Positions 1-10,510 of a DNA stretch of 64,000 nt are shown one piece after another. The DNA lies in assembly GCA_041396125.1 (NCBI GenBank), contig JAWKZG010000016.1:69817-133816 (forward strand), written 5' to 3'. Each line of letters starts with the position of its first letter. Position 1 is the stretch's first letter. The notes under the pieces are model-generated. The model saw only the letters and a list, made by a program, of their open reading frames with translations. It had not been told where the DNA came from and did not search any database. A program made the translations under genes and the position numbers. This DNA is from JAWKZG01 sp041396125. GTDB lineage: Bacteria > Pseudomonadota > Gammaproteobacteria > Competibacterales > Competibacteraceae.

Positions 1-13
1 TAGTCACAATGAG

Positions 14-874
14 TCACAGCAGGGATAATTGAGCAGTCGTTGATTCCGCGGGCCAGGCCGCCAGCGGGCTAAGGCCGGATATACGCTCACGCAGCAGTTC
101 ATGGTAGGCGCGGGCTACTTCGGGGGCCTGATGATTATTCGGCGTATGGGCAAAAAAATACGGTGTCCGGCCTTCATTGATCCAGGCAGCCAGTTTATCT
201 TGCCAGGGACGAAGAAAATCCTGATTCGCCAGCACCTCGGGATGACCGATAAAACGGACCAGCGGACGTTTTCCCAGCGCAACTGCCCGCACCGGTAAAC
301 GCGGTTTTTTGCGCTGCGCCTCACGGGTGTCAGCATCCTCCGCACGGGCGCTGAACAGCGCCCGGCTGTCCAGTATCACCCGATCTATGCCGCGTTCGTA
401 AAGTCCGCGATTAAAGGCTTTCTCACTGTCACCCTTCGCGAAAAAATCCAGATGACGCACTTCCACCGCATAATCAAAATCGACAGGCAGTTTAGCAAGA
501 TAATCCCATAATACCGCTAAATTTTCTGGCCCGAACTGCGGCGGCAACTGCAGAAAAAACGGCCCGAGCCGATTCTCCAGCAGACTTAAGCGGTCCAGAA
601 AGTCTACGGTTTCCCGATCCACATGGCGCAACGAGGCATCGTGGCTGATCGTGCGTGGAAATTTACAGCAAAAGCGAAAATGATCCGGCGTGGCCTCGCG
701 CCAGCGCAGCACAGTGTCCGCTCGCGGCAAGGCATAAAAAGTGGTATTGCCTTCAACCGTCGAGAAAACCTCAGCGTACTGGGCCAGAAATTCCTGCGGC
801 CGGGCACCACGCTTGAAAAGACCACCCACCCATGCCGGATTGCCCCAGAGCGGACAGCCCAGATAATAGCTCAT
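14..874 (-). CDS. DUF72 domain-containing protein (YecE-like)
   Basis: This is a complete DUF72 (COG1801, YecE) protein of about 286 residues. The family has a TIM-barrel-like fold and no firmly established reaction. The diagnostic N-terminal pattern is present (YLGCPLW, then NTTFYALP and FRFCCKFPRTISHD), as are FFLQLPPQFGP, YAVEVRH and the C-terminal YFFAHTPNNHQAP. I chose the ATG at 872-874 because a GGAGAG ribosome-binding site lies a few bases upstream. A longer in-frame start at 928 adds 18 residues outside the family pattern. It appears monocistronic. Family assignment is secure; function is unknown. Confidence 0.85.
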   Translation of the reverse strand: MSYYLGCPLWGNPAWVGGLFKRGARPQEFLAQYAEVFSTVEGNTTFYALPRADTVLRWREATPDHFRFCCKFPRTISHDASLRHVDRETVDFLDRLSLLENRLGPFFLQLPPQFGPENLAVLWDYLAKLPVDFDYAVEVRHLDFFAKGDSEKAFNRGLYERGIDRVILDSRALFSARAEDADTREAQRKKPRLPVRAVALGKRPLVRFIGHPEVLANQDFLRPWQDKLAAWINEGRTPYFFAHTPNNHQAPEVARAYHELLRERISGLSPLAAWPAESTTAQLSLL

Positions 875-1045
875 ACACTCTCCAAAATTTTTGCCAATAG
901 CACTTACTGAGCGTGCCTGGCCCGACACCTGAACAGACTACACAAAGCGGATAATTGATGCCTGATAATCGGGCTGAATACGTTAAAATCTACGCCATTT
1001 TTAATAACCAAGAGTTCTTATCTTCAATTGCCCGAGGTCAAGCTC

Positions 1046-1885
1046 ATGCCAAAACGTATTATCGGTGTACTCCCCATTATCCTGCTAAGTGCGACAGTCC
1101 AAGCTGATAACGTGGCGCTAGACGATCAAATTATTCAATCTAGTCAATGCATTGGATTCGATTGTGTAAATGGGGAAGATTTTAATGGCGGTATCACCTT
1201 ACGCCTCAAAGCAAACAACACCCGCATTCATTTTCTGGATACCAGTAACTCAGCGGCGTTTCCTTCGACTGACTGGCAGTTGACCGCCAATGACTCGACC
1301 AATAATGGTCGTAATCGTTTTTCAATTGAGGATGTCACCGCCAGTGTAGAAAGCTTTACCATCATGGGTGGTGCACCTGATTTCAGCGTTTTTATACAGG
1401 GCAATGGCAATGTCGGCATGGGCACTGACGACCCGCAACGGGCGATGCACGTGATCAAAGCCAATACACCGGCAATTCGTCTGGAACAAGGTGGCGGCAC
1501 ATTTCCGGCGGCAGTCTGGGACATTCAAGCGAATGAACAGGGTTTGAGTATTGCACTGGATGGCACGCCACAACTGGAGATCGACAGTAGTGGCAATCTC
1601 ACCATTCAGGGATCGCTAACCACGACCAACCCGGCAGGTACTTTCCCGGATTATGTGTTCGTGCCCGGCTATTCCTTGATGCCGCTTGAGCAGTTAAGCG
1701 CATTTGTTTCTGAAAATGGTCATTTACCCGATATTCCTTCGGCTGCCCAAACCGCACAAGATGGGCTGAACATGTCGCAGCTTCAGCTTAAATTGCTGCA
1801 AAAAGTCGAGGAACTTACCCTCTATACCCTACAGCAGCAAGCGCAGATAGAAGCCTTGCAGGCGCAACTCCACACTGTCGAGTAA
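1046..1885 (+). CDS. Secreted protein with tail-fibre-like repeats and a C-terminal coiled coil
   Basis: The protein has about 279 residues and a clear signal peptide (MPKRIIGVLPIILLSATVQA). The ATG at 1046 is preferred over a TTG at 1028 because GAGG sits 8 bases upstream. The middle carries the motif GNVGMGTDDP, the 'GNVGIGT.P' signature seen in tail-fibre and surface-adhesin beta-structures. The C-terminus (about 205-279) reads YVFVPGYSLMPLEQLSAF, then HLPDIPSA, then an LLQKVEELTLYTLQQQAQIEALQAQL heptad-like helix, as in trimeric fibre tails. No autocleavage catalytic pair of a true S74 chaperone is recognisable. It lies 51 bp before the IPTL-CTERM surface protein on the same strand, suggesting co-expression at the cell surface. 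The biological role is unknown. Confidence 0.6.
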   Translation: MPKRIIGVLPIILLSATVQADNVALDDQIIQSSQCIGFDCVNGEDFNGGITLRLKANNTRIHFLDTSNSAAFPSTDWQLTANDSTNNGRNRFSIEDVTASVESFTIMGGAPDFSVFIQGNGNVGMGTDDPQRAMHVIKANTPAIRLEQGGGTFPAAVWDIQANEQGLSIALDGTPQLEIDSSGNLTIQGSLTTTNPAGTFPDYVFVPGYSLMPLEQLSAFVSENGHLPDIPSAAQTAQDGLNMSQLQLKLLQKVEELTLYTLQQQAQIEALQAQLHTVE

Positions 1886-1936
1886 CAGTTCGCCAAGTGA
1901 GCCATTTATTGGACGCTGCAGAAATGAGGTTGTCAC

Positions 1937-4900
1937 ATGCGGGTAAATCCTAAACATTACCTACTCAGTTTTATTCTTTGTCTGGCGGGTCTTATCACGC
2001 CTTACAGCGCGTATGCACAAGCTGCCATTAGTGTTTCCAATACCGTGCAGATTCTACCGGATACGGCCGCGGCTCTGGATGTCGGTGGTGTTAATACGTC
2101 TGGATCGGGGCCCAGACTCTTTATCACCTGGACGATAGAGAATCTGGGCGATGTAACATTGAGTAATATCACCTTGGTCAATGATCTGGATGCCACGTTC
2201 GGCGCCGGCAACTACGGTACGGTGCGCGAAAATCAGTATCCGGAAATCATCGGCCTGGAAGGTGAGGGCACAATCAATCGGAATAGCAATTACAACGGTT
2301 CCACCGATACTAACGTTCTGGCTGCGGGCAGCACATTAGCCCCAGGTTCGATTCTCACTATTCGAACCGCAGTTATTGTTCTTAATCTCACCGACCAGGG
2401 CTTTGGTCTGGGCGTTTATCAAAATCAGGCCACAGCGGGCGCAGCAGAGCTGGCGAATGACACGACCAGCGCACCCACAGAATTTATCATTGGTTCCTAT
2501 ATCGGTGTCGCCAAAAACGCGACCGTCAATGGTGCTGAAGTAACCTTCGATATTTATCTGGAAGCATTCGGCAGTGCGACCCTGAGCCAGCTGTCCCTGA
2601 CTGAAAACCTGGATGGGGTATTCGGGGGTGGTGATCCGGGCGATCAGGACGTACCTCTGGCACCGAATTACACGCTTATCTCAGCCCCGGTTTTGATCGT
2701 CGACCCCGGCACACTCATTTTAAACCCGGGTTTCGATGGTTCCAGCGACCAGGAGTTTCTCGCCGCCGGCAGTACACTCAATGGAGGTAGTACCGCGCAG
2801 ATCCAGTTTGTGGTCCGCGTAAACCAATTGATTGATCAAGGACTGGGACTGGGGCTGGGCGAGTATCAAAACGAAGTACTGGTAACTGCCGAGCAACCCA
2901 ATGGCGTTTATCTACTCGATTATTCTGATTTTGGCACCGATCCCGATCCCAATGGCGACGGCAATCCCACCGACGCTGGCGAGAACGATCCCACTCTCTT
3001 CACGATTACTGATAGCGCCGTTATAGGCATTGCTAAAGATGCGACTGTTTCGGACACGCAAGTCACCATAGACCTTTACCTGGAAAACCTGGGCACTCAA
3101 ACCGCTACCAATCTCAGTTTAATCGACGATCTGGATGCTGTATTCGGTGCCGGGAATTACACGTTTCTGATCGCGCCTGTGTTGATCGACGATCCGGGTA
3201 CACTGGTTCTGAATGGCGGCTATGATGGCAGTACGACGACTGAACTGCTCGCCGCTGGCAGCAGTCTGGCTGCTGGCGATACCGCCCAGATTCAGTTTGT
3301 GGTGAATATAAGCAACCAGGTCGACAGTCAAGGTCTTGGGGCGGGTATTTATCAAAATCAGGCGAGCGTCAGCGGTGTCAACCTCAATGACATTATCATT
3401 ACTGACCTCTCTACTGAGGGCACCGATCCAGATCCCTCTGGCGATGGTGATCCCGGCGAAAATGAACCGACCCTGATTGTCATTGGGGAAACAACCCTCG
3501 GTGCAGCGTTAAATGCTTCAGTCAGCGGCACGGTAGTCACTCTTGATTTCTATCTGGAAAACCTGGGCGAGATACCGATCACGAATATTACAGGGACCCT
3601 CAGCCTGAATCCTGTTTTCGGTAGTGGTAATTACAGCATCCTTCAGCAACCCACCTTAGTAGAAGGCCCCGCAACGCTTCTTTTATCACCTCAATATTTC
3701 GGCTTTAACATTTATAATCAGGTCATTGGGGCGGCAGCCTGGCGGCGGGTGAGCAAGTCAGATTCCAGGTTAGGGTCAGTATCAATAACGTAACGGATCA
3801 AGGCAATGGTCTTGGCGTGTACTTCATTCAGTTTGCACCCAGCGGTGAAGCCCTGGGCAGCGGATTAGCGCTTTCTGACCTGTCCGACGCCGGCATTATC
3901 ACCGATCCTAACAGCAACGGTGATCCCGCTGATGCAGGTGAAGATGACCCGACTGCCATAGTGATCGGTGAGGAAACCTCGCTGGGAGCAGCTAAAACCG
4001 CCAGTGTGAATGGCAATGAAGTCACTTTCGATATCTATCTCGGAAAACCTGGGCAATGTAACGCTCAGCAATCTATCGTTGCCAGACCATCTGGACGCGA
4101 AGTTTTTGGTGCCGGTAACTACAATCTCAGCAGTGGACCAACGCTGATCATTGATCCAGGCACGGTAATCCTTAATGCCGCTTATGACGGCAGCGTCAAC
4201 ACAGAGCTCCTTGATTCAGCCAGCACTCTGGCCAGCGATGCTATTGCTCAAATCCAAATGGTGGTGGACGTCACCTCGATTGTGGATCAAGGGCTGGGCA
4301 CGGGTTCCTACGAGAACCAGGTTGTAGCGGCAGGCACAGCGCCGCTCGGCAGTCTCGCCCAGGATGTATCCGATGCAGGTACTGACCCTGATCCGAATGG
4401 CAATAATGATCCTGCCGATGCGGGCGAAAACGACCCTACTGCGTTCATGCTCGCACTTGACCTGCCGGTAGTGGGTATCGCCAAACAGGCTACGGTCGCG
4501 GGAAGCCAGGTTACTTTCGATGTCTTTATCGAAAACCTGGGCAATACTCTCTTAAGCAATTTCAGTCTGTTTGAGGACCTGGACGCCGTCTTTGGTGCTG
4601 GTAACTACAGCTTTATCAGCGGCCCTGATTTGATCAGTCCCCGCCAGGATTTGGAGATCAATACAAACTTCGACGGCAGTGCTAATAAGCAGCTGATTAC
4701 TGGTGGATCGCTGCTAATCGGTGATATCGAGCAGATTCGCTTTGTGGTGGATGTCGCTACTCTGACTGATCAGGGCTCGGGCGTGGGTGTTTATAGCAAC
4801 CAGGTCACGGTTAACGCCGAAGGACCGGGCAACGTAGCGGTATCCGATCTGTCTGACAACGGCACCGATCCTGACCCCAACGGCAATCACAATCCTGCCG

Positions 4901-5901
4901 ATCCAGGGGAAAATGACCCCACGGTATTCAGTATTGCCCAAGTGCCTGTGATCGGTGTTGCCACTACAGCGGCCGTCGCAAACAGAACCGTAACGCTCGA
5001 TTTTTATCTGGAGAATTTCGGCAATGTCACGTTGAATAACCTGAGCCTGATCGAGGATCTCGACGCGGTGTTCGGTGCCGGTAATTACAGCATCAGCAGC
5101 GCACCAACGCTGATCGTGGATCCGGGCACGGTAACGCTCAACGGTGCTTATGACGGCAGTGCCAACAGCGATATTCTGGTTCCCGGCAGTAGCACGCTGG
5201 CTCTCGGCACCACCGTTCAAATTCGAATGACGGTAGAGATTACCACGGTCACTGATCAAGGCTTGGGCCTGGGGCAATATGAAAACCAGGTGACCGCAAG
5301 TGCGACCAGCCCGGACAATACCCCCAGTACCGATCTTTCCGACGATGGCACCGATCCCGACCCCAATGGTAATAATGATCCTGCTGACGCGGATGAAAAC
5401 GATCCAACACTTATCGTACTGGGCGCTGCAATTAACGGGTTTATCTGGAACGATCTCAATGGCGACGGTATTCAGGATGCCGATGAACCGGGCTTGTCCG
5501 GTATCACGGTGTTTTTGAGTCCGATTGGTACTGTCAGCGGGACATCAGGCAACAGTGTAATAACGCCTGTCAAGGCCAGTCCGATGCCTGGCGATCCCGT
5601 TGCGGTCACTGTTAATGGTGACTATACATTTACTGATCTGCCGGCTGGCTCGTATCTCGTTCAAGTCGATGAATCCACCCTGCCGATAGGAGCCCGTCTC
5701 ACCACCGCTAACCTGCCTCAGGCTGCCACACTATTTCTAGGCGAGGATTTCAACGCTGCCAGGATAGGCTTTCGAATATTCAGTTTAAACGTACCTTCAC
5801 CGAAAGACATACCCTCATTGAATAAATGGGGGCTGGCAGCAATGATAGTTTTGCTCTTACTGGGGCTGCTTTGGCGGCGCAGAGTGCAATCACAGCACTA
5901 A
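1937..5901 (+). pseudogene. Large repeat surface protein with SdrD-B-like domain and IPTL-CTERM tail (frame disrupted)
   Basis: A signal peptide is followed by seven copies of a roughly 150-residue module starting near 2020, 2500, 3024, 3498, 3979, 4470 and 4950. Each module contains VTFDIYLENLG-like, LDAVFGAGNY, LIxDPGTxxLN and AGSxLAxGxxAQIQFVV motifs and an acidic DPDPNGxxDPADAGENDPT linker resembling calcium-binding loops. Near 5431 an SdrD-B-like domain follows (WNDLNGDGIQDADEPG). The protein ends with IPSLNKWGLAAM, a hydrophobic helix and RRR: an IPTL-CTERM sorting signal. Reading continues from frame 2 into frame 1 at about 3728-3733 after an apparent one-base loss next to GGGG. The segment 4041-4101 is additionally out of frame between two compensating changes. 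Repaired, the product would be about 1,320 residues. It is probably cell-envelope anchored. Confidence 0.75.
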
Positions 5902-5963
5902 ACGGTACTGGGCCCGGGCGACGTCAACCTGCTACGTCGTCTGGGCGCAAACCATCAGCGCAA

Positions 5964-7335
5964 TCACTCCGTGCTTAAAACCTCATAGCACGGGGTGTAT
6001 TGCATGCCTGGCAGCTTCATACGCTGCTGCTCGATAAACGCATTCAGCAATTCGTCCATGGCATCCATAATAATCTGCTCACCGTGAATATGATACGGAC
6101 CATGTTGCTCGATCTGCCGGATACCGTGCTCTTTCACATTGCCTGCCACAATCGCGGAAAACGCCCGCCGCAGATCGGCTGCCAGTTCGTGAGGTGGACG
6201 CTCGCGGCGTAAATCCAGACTGGCGATATTGTCATGCGTCGGCTGGAAAGGCTGCTGGAAGGTCTGATCAATCGTCAGTGTCCAGTTGAAAAAAATGCAT
6301 CCTGAATTGCACGCCGGAAATTTTTGACTCGGTTCATCCCTTCCTGCAGGGTTTGCCCCACTTCATGCGGATCATCGATGATGATTTTATAGCGCTCGGT
6401 TGCGGCCTCACCCAGTGTCAGCTGCAAAAACCGGTCGATCTGGGCAAAATAATCCGCTGCACTGGCCGGCCCGGTAAACACCAGGGGAAACGGCACGGTG
6501 CGATTGGCCGGGTGCAGTAGAATCCCCAGTAAATAAAAAATTTCCTCAGCCGTGCCTACACCGCCCGGAAACACGATCACCCCGTGCCCCAGGCGCACAA
6601 AGGCTTCCAGCCGCTTTTCGATATCCGGCATGATAATCAGATGATTAACAATCGGGTTCGGCGGCTCGGCGGAAATAATCCCCGGTTCGGTGATACCAAT
6701 ATAGCGGTTCGGCGAGCGGCGCTGCTTGGCATGGCCAATGGTTGCACCTTTCATCGGGCCTTTCATCGCGCCCGGTCCGCATCCGGTGCAAATATCCAGG
6801 GCCCGCAACCCTAATTCATAGCCGACCCGCTTGGTATAGTCGTATTCCGTCCGCGAGATTGAATGACCACCCCAGCACACCACCAGATTCGGATCGATAC
6901 GGGGTTCAGCAGGCGGGCATTGCGCAGAATCTCGAATACCGCATTGGTGATACCGGCTGAATCCTGCAGTTCAAAATGATCGGTTTCAAGCTGGTTGCCG
7001 ACATAGACAATATCGCGCACCACAGCGAACAATAATTCGTTCACGCCACGGATAATCCGGCCATCGACAAATGCCCCGGCTGGCGCATTATGCAATTCCA
7101 GCCACAAGCCGCGGTCATCCTGCTGCACTTCAATATTGAAATTGGGATAATCGGCATGCGGAGCACGCGGGTCGTCGGCGTAATTGCCGCTGGTCATTAC
7201 TGCCAGCGCACAACGTTTTAGCATTTCATAAGCACCGCCATGGCTGGCATCACGCAGACGGGCAATTTCGCCACGTGATAACACATCCATATTATCGAAC
7301 GGTCGCAAGCGGGCGTTAAGGGTAGGTTTGGTCAT
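5964..7335 (-). pseudogene. ppnN: Pyrimidine/purine nucleotide 5'-monophosphate nucleosidase PpnN (two frameshifts)
   Basis: The three-frame product aligns along its whole length with E. coli PpnN (YgdH), a LOG-family enzyme that cleaves nucleoside monophosphates to ribose 5-phosphate and free base. Visible features are MDVLSRGEIARLR, FVDGRIIRG, VVCWGGHSIS, the LOG motif FPGGVGTAEE near the middle, LRRAFSAIVAGNVKEHGIR and MKLPGMQYTPCYE at the end. Total length (about 457 codons) matches the usual 454. Two one-base losses break it: near 6894-6904 (before the DPNLVVCWGG stretch) and in the A7 run (T7 on the coding strand) at 6289-6295, where eight bases would restore FFFNW. Both look like homopolymer-type deletions, so a sequencing error is plausible. 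Gene identity is firm; intactness is doubtful. Confidence 0.85.
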
Positions 7336-7389
7336 AATACTGATTACTAGGTTGTGATTTTGATCAGAATTTTTGATCAGCTTTTGTGA

Positions 7390-9789
7390 TCAGGGTTGCA
7401 ATTGCAGCCGGTACTGAACAGGCCCCGGCAGCAGAGCAGTCGGTTCGCCTCGTATCCAGGCGGTATGGCCGGCACGGTAAAATGGCGATAACGGATGTCC
7501 GCTTTGACCACCCGGCATCTGGAAAATCCCCTCTTGCTCGAAACCAGGCGCAATAACCATGCGTTGTGAAGCCCCCTGCCGAATGCCTTGTACACGAGGC
7601 ATATGGATACCGCCCGGTAAAGGCTCGGCGGGCATATCCAGCCAGTTGCTGAGCCAGGGCATGACCCGACTGAACGGATGTTGCATACGTAAAGTATTGC
7701 GTTCGCCCCAGGTACGCTCAGCCAAATCACCGTCACCGCCCAGCTCGCTGATCACCTGATCCGCTGCCGCCAGCAGTAAAGCCTGCCAGTGCGGGAAATC
7801 CGGATGCAGATAATGCAGCGGACGAGCCTGCAGCAATTGCCATAACGGGCCTTCAGACTGTTTGATCAGGTGGTAGGCAAAAGTGGGATCATATTGCTGT
7901 AGATACGCCTGCAGTGGCGCAAACACCAGTGCCCAGGTCTGCTCCCGAAACGCCCGTACCAGACGATAGCCCACCGCATCGACACTGGCTCGTCCATTCC
8001 AGTTCTTGACCAGATCATATAACGGCTGCCGCTGCGGACTCGCTGTCAGCGCCGCATCATCCAGCGTGTTCAGCAACAGGTCACGCCAGCGCTGCAAAAA
8101 GATAGCCCGATCATCCAGCTGAATAGCCAGTAAAGCGGCGGCATCAGCCTGATCCAGCGCTATCAATTTATCCCGGATTTGTTGCGCCCGTGCCCCGAGG
8201 GCATAGCCACCATCGCCGATTTTAGCCAACGCTGTGCCGTCAACCACCCGCGCATTGGCGGTCCAGATAACACCATCTGGCGGATCAATAATGCGCGGAT
8301 ACTCAGCAGGCTGTAACCAGCCATCCCAATGTGCAGCACCGACCCAGGACACTGGCAAGCGTCCGCTAAAACCAGAACGTCTTGGTATCGGACCGGCAAT
8401 CGTCCAGCCGATATGGCCTTGTTTATCGGCCACAACGATATTTTGCGCCGGGGTACCGGCCTGGTTGGCAATCTCCAGCGCCTGCGCCACATTGGCAGCG
8501 TGTTCTAGTTGCATCAGCCCAAGATCAACCGCCGCTGGAAAATGCGCCACCCAACTTAGCGCATAGCGCCTGTCCTGGCCTGTGTATTCGAGTGGTAAGA
8601 CCGGCCCCCAACGGGTTTCCAGAATATCCAGCGTAACGGGTTCCGCGTCTTTGACAGCAATTGTCTCGCGGATATGCTGATAAGCCTGTGTACCTTGCGG
8701 GGTGAGATAATGCTCGGCATCAATTTGTTCGAGCACGATCCGGTCGCTCCAGTCGCCATAACTATTGGTAAATCCCCAGGCAATGGCACCATTACTGCCC
8801 GCCACGATGGCAGGGGTTCCAGGCAAGGTGACTCCGATCAAACGATGTGTTTTGCCGTTCTCATCCCGGTACAGCAAACGGGCGCGATACCAGATATTAG
8901 GCACCCGCAATCCCAGATGCATATCATTGGCCAGCAGTGCCACACCATTCGCGGTCAGGCGGCCACTCACCGCCCAGTTATTACTGCCCAGCGGAATATT
9001 CTCCGGACGGGGGATACTGTTCAGGCTGGCTGTCGTCAAAGGCAAATTCTGGCTTTGCGCCCGCAAATCGAAGATATCGGCAGATGGTGGCGGTGCCGGC
9101 AGGATAGGATCACCTTGCAGCGGTGCATCCCATTGTGTTCCTGGCGGAGTGAAAAACGCCGCGACCGATTCTGGTAAATAGCGGTACAGGGTGTCCAGGG
9201 TAGCTTCATAGCGCGCGGTTTCGTCCTGCAAATCCAGATACATGGCGAACACGACCAGGGCAATGTCTTCGGCTCGCCAAGGCAGAGGATCATTGCGCAG
9301 TACAGCATATTCAAACGGGACTTGCCCCAGGCTTTGCAAGCCGGCATTGACACCTTCCGTGTAAGCCAGCATCAGCGCATATTCTGTTGCTGAAAGTGTT
9401 TCACGCAGGGCTTGTGCACGGCTTCGAAAACGGTGTAAACGGATACGCTGGTCATATTCCAGTGCCGACTCACCGAATATTTCGGCCAATTCACCGGCGG
9501 CCGAGCGGCGCAATAAATCCATCTGGAAAAAGCGTTCCTGACCGTGCAAAAATCCCAGCGCACGACTGGCATCCAGCCGGTTGTCAGCCTGAATGCCCGG
9601 TACGCCAAGGGCATCGCGTTCGATCGTTACCGGAGCACTCAAGCCATTTAATGTCAGCGTACCCTCCAGCAGGGGCAAACTGGCGCGCAATTGTGCATAC
9701 AACCAGATAACGACCAGCAATACGCTGAGCACCAAAAATCCCACGATCCAGACCCAGCGCCGTCGAGGTTTGACTCGCGACTTATCCAC
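7390..9789 (-). CDS. Penicillin acylase family protein (Ntn hydrolase)
   Basis: This 799-residue protein belongs to the S45 penicillin amidase/acyl-homoserine lactone acylase family. These periplasmic enzymes self-cleave to expose an N-terminal nucleophile and hydrolyse amide-linked acyl groups. A membrane anchor or uncleaved signal lies at residues 12-32. The alpha part contains the typical LDASRALGFLHGQERFFQMDLLRR. The junction GSNNWAVSG places the catalytic serine at about residue 269. The substrate cannot be told from sequence. The start is a GTG embedded in a consensus DnaA box, 5 bp after the rsmD stop, so the two genes are probably co-transcribed. Confidence 0.85.
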   Translation of the reverse strand: MDKSRVKPRRRWVWIVGFLVLSVLLVVIWLYAQLRASLPLLEGTLTLNGLSAPVTIERDALGVPGIQADNRLDASRALGFLHGQERFFQMDLLRRSAAGELAEIFGESALEYDQRIRLHRFRSRAQALRETLSATEYALMLAYTEGVNAGLQSLGQVPFEYAVLRNDPLPWRAEDIALVVFAMYLDLQDETARYEATLDTLYRYLPESVAAFFTPPGTQWDAPLQGDPILPAPPPSADIFDLRAQSQNLPLTTASLNSIPRPENIPLGSNNWAVSGRLTANGVALLANDMHLGLRVPNIWYRARLLYRDENGKTHRLIGVTLPGTPAIVAGSNGAIAWGFTNSYGDWSDRIVLEQIDAEHYLTPQGTQAYQHIRETIAVKDAEPVTLDILETRWGPVLPLEYTGQDRRYALSWVAHFPAAVDLGLMQLEHAANVAQALEIANQAGTPAQNIVVADKQGHIGWTIAGPIPRRSGFSGRLPVSWVGAAHWDGWLQPAEYPRIIDPPDGVIWTANARVVDGTALAKIGDGGYALGARAQQIRDKLIALDQADAAALLAIQLDDRAIFLQRWRDLLLNTLDDAALTASPQRQPLYDLVKNWNGRASVDAVGYRLVRAFREQTWALVFAPLQAYLQQYDPTFAYHLIKQSEGPLWQLLQARPLHYLHPDFPHWQALLLAAADQVISELGGDGDLAERTWGERNTLRMQHPFSRVMPWLSNWLDMPAEPLPGGIHMPRVQGIRQGASQRMVIAPGFEQEGIFQMPGGQSGHPLSPFYRAGHTAWIRGEPTALLPGPVQYRLQLQP

Positions 9790-9803
9790 AGTTCTTATCC
9801 ACA
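9782..9803. promoter_or_regulatory. Pair of consensus DnaA boxes at the rsmD/acylase junction
   Basis: Two exact TTATCCACA sequences lie at 9782-9790 and 9795-9803 in the same orientation, separated by 4 bp. On the coding strand the second supplies the rsmD stop codon TAA and the first contains the GTG start of the acylase gene. They are about 5.5 kb from the main cluster. They may be a DnaA-titration or regulatory site; a chance product of the coding constraint seems unlikely but cannot be excluded. Confidence 0.6.
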
Positions 9804-10400
9804 GTTTGTGTTTATGGGTGCTTCACGCCGTACCAGGCGGTAGTGCACCTGACCGGCGGTTTTATCCCGCAGCACTGTCCAATTGGCAGGCAGTAGCACC
9901 GACGAGCGAATTTCGGATTCCAGGTAGATCAGGGCATTGGCAGCCAGGCAGCCACTATTTTCCAGCGCCTGGCAAATGGGATTCAAGTAGTCCTGAGCGA
10001 AGGGGGGGTCAAGAAAAACAATATCAAATAAGTCGGGTGCCGCCTGCATAGGTGCGACCTGCTTCAGCCAGCGCTGTGCATCCATCGCGATAACCGCAGC
10101 GGCGTCGGTTTGCAGAACGTGCAGGTTTTCGCGCAGCGTTTTACTGGCTCGTGCATCATTTTCCACGAACACGACCCGGGCGGCGCCACGCGACAGGGCT
10201 TCGATACCTAAAGCACCGCTGCCAGCGAATAAATCCAGGCAGCGGGCGCCGGTAATAAGAGGGGAAAGCCAGTTAAACAGCGTTTCGCGTACCCGGTCGG
10301 GGGTCGGGCGCAAGCCGGGTAAGGCTGGAAAGCGGAGTTTACGACCCCGCCACTGACCACCAATGACCCGTAGTTGCTGGCATGTTCCAGCGCGTTTCAT
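9795..10400 (-). CDS. rsmD: 16S rRNA (guanine(966)-N(2))-methyltransferase RsmD
   Basis: RsmD methylates N2 of G966 in 16S rRNA during 30S assembly using S-adenosylmethionine. The 201-residue product has the family start (LRVIGGQWRGRKLRFP), then RPTPDRVRETLFNWL, the SAM-binding motif I LDLFAGSGALGIEALSRGA, and the catalytic motif IV FLDPPF. Length matches the family (about 200). The gene sits 110 bp downstream of gyrB on the same strand and is followed closely by the acylase. The TAA stop lies inside a DnaA box. Confidence 0.95.
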   Translation of the reverse strand: MKRAGTCQQLRVIGGQWRGRKLRFPALPGLRPTPDRVRETLFNWLSPLITGARCLDLFAGSGALGIEALSRGAARVVFVENDARASKTLRENLHVLQTDAAAVIAMDAQRWLKQVAPMQAAPDLFDIVFLDPPFAQDYLNPICQALENSGCLAANALIYLESEIRSSVLLPANWTVLRDKTAGQVHYRLVRREAPINTNCG

Positions 10401-10472
10401 GCCAATATCCCAATAGCACGCGATAAGAAGAAAAGACAGAATGAAAATGTCCGCACAGGGCTGCGCGGTTGT

Positions 10473-10494
10473 GCTTGGCGTCTAAGCGCCAAGC
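10473..10494 (-). terminator. Stem-loop downstream of gyrB
   Basis: GCTTGGCG (10473-10480) and CGCCAAGC (10487-10494) form a perfect 8-bp stem with a 6-base loop, 16 bases past the gyrB stop. No clear T-run follows on the minus strand, so it may be a weak terminator or an RNA-stabilising hairpin rather than a classic intrinsic terminator. Confidence 0.45.
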
Positions 10495-10510
10495 CTGGCG
10501 TTAATGGATG

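Noticed and set aside
6000..6212. Small plus-strand reading frame inside ppnN
   Set aside because: Antisense to the PpnN C-terminus, which matches the family; no independent support.
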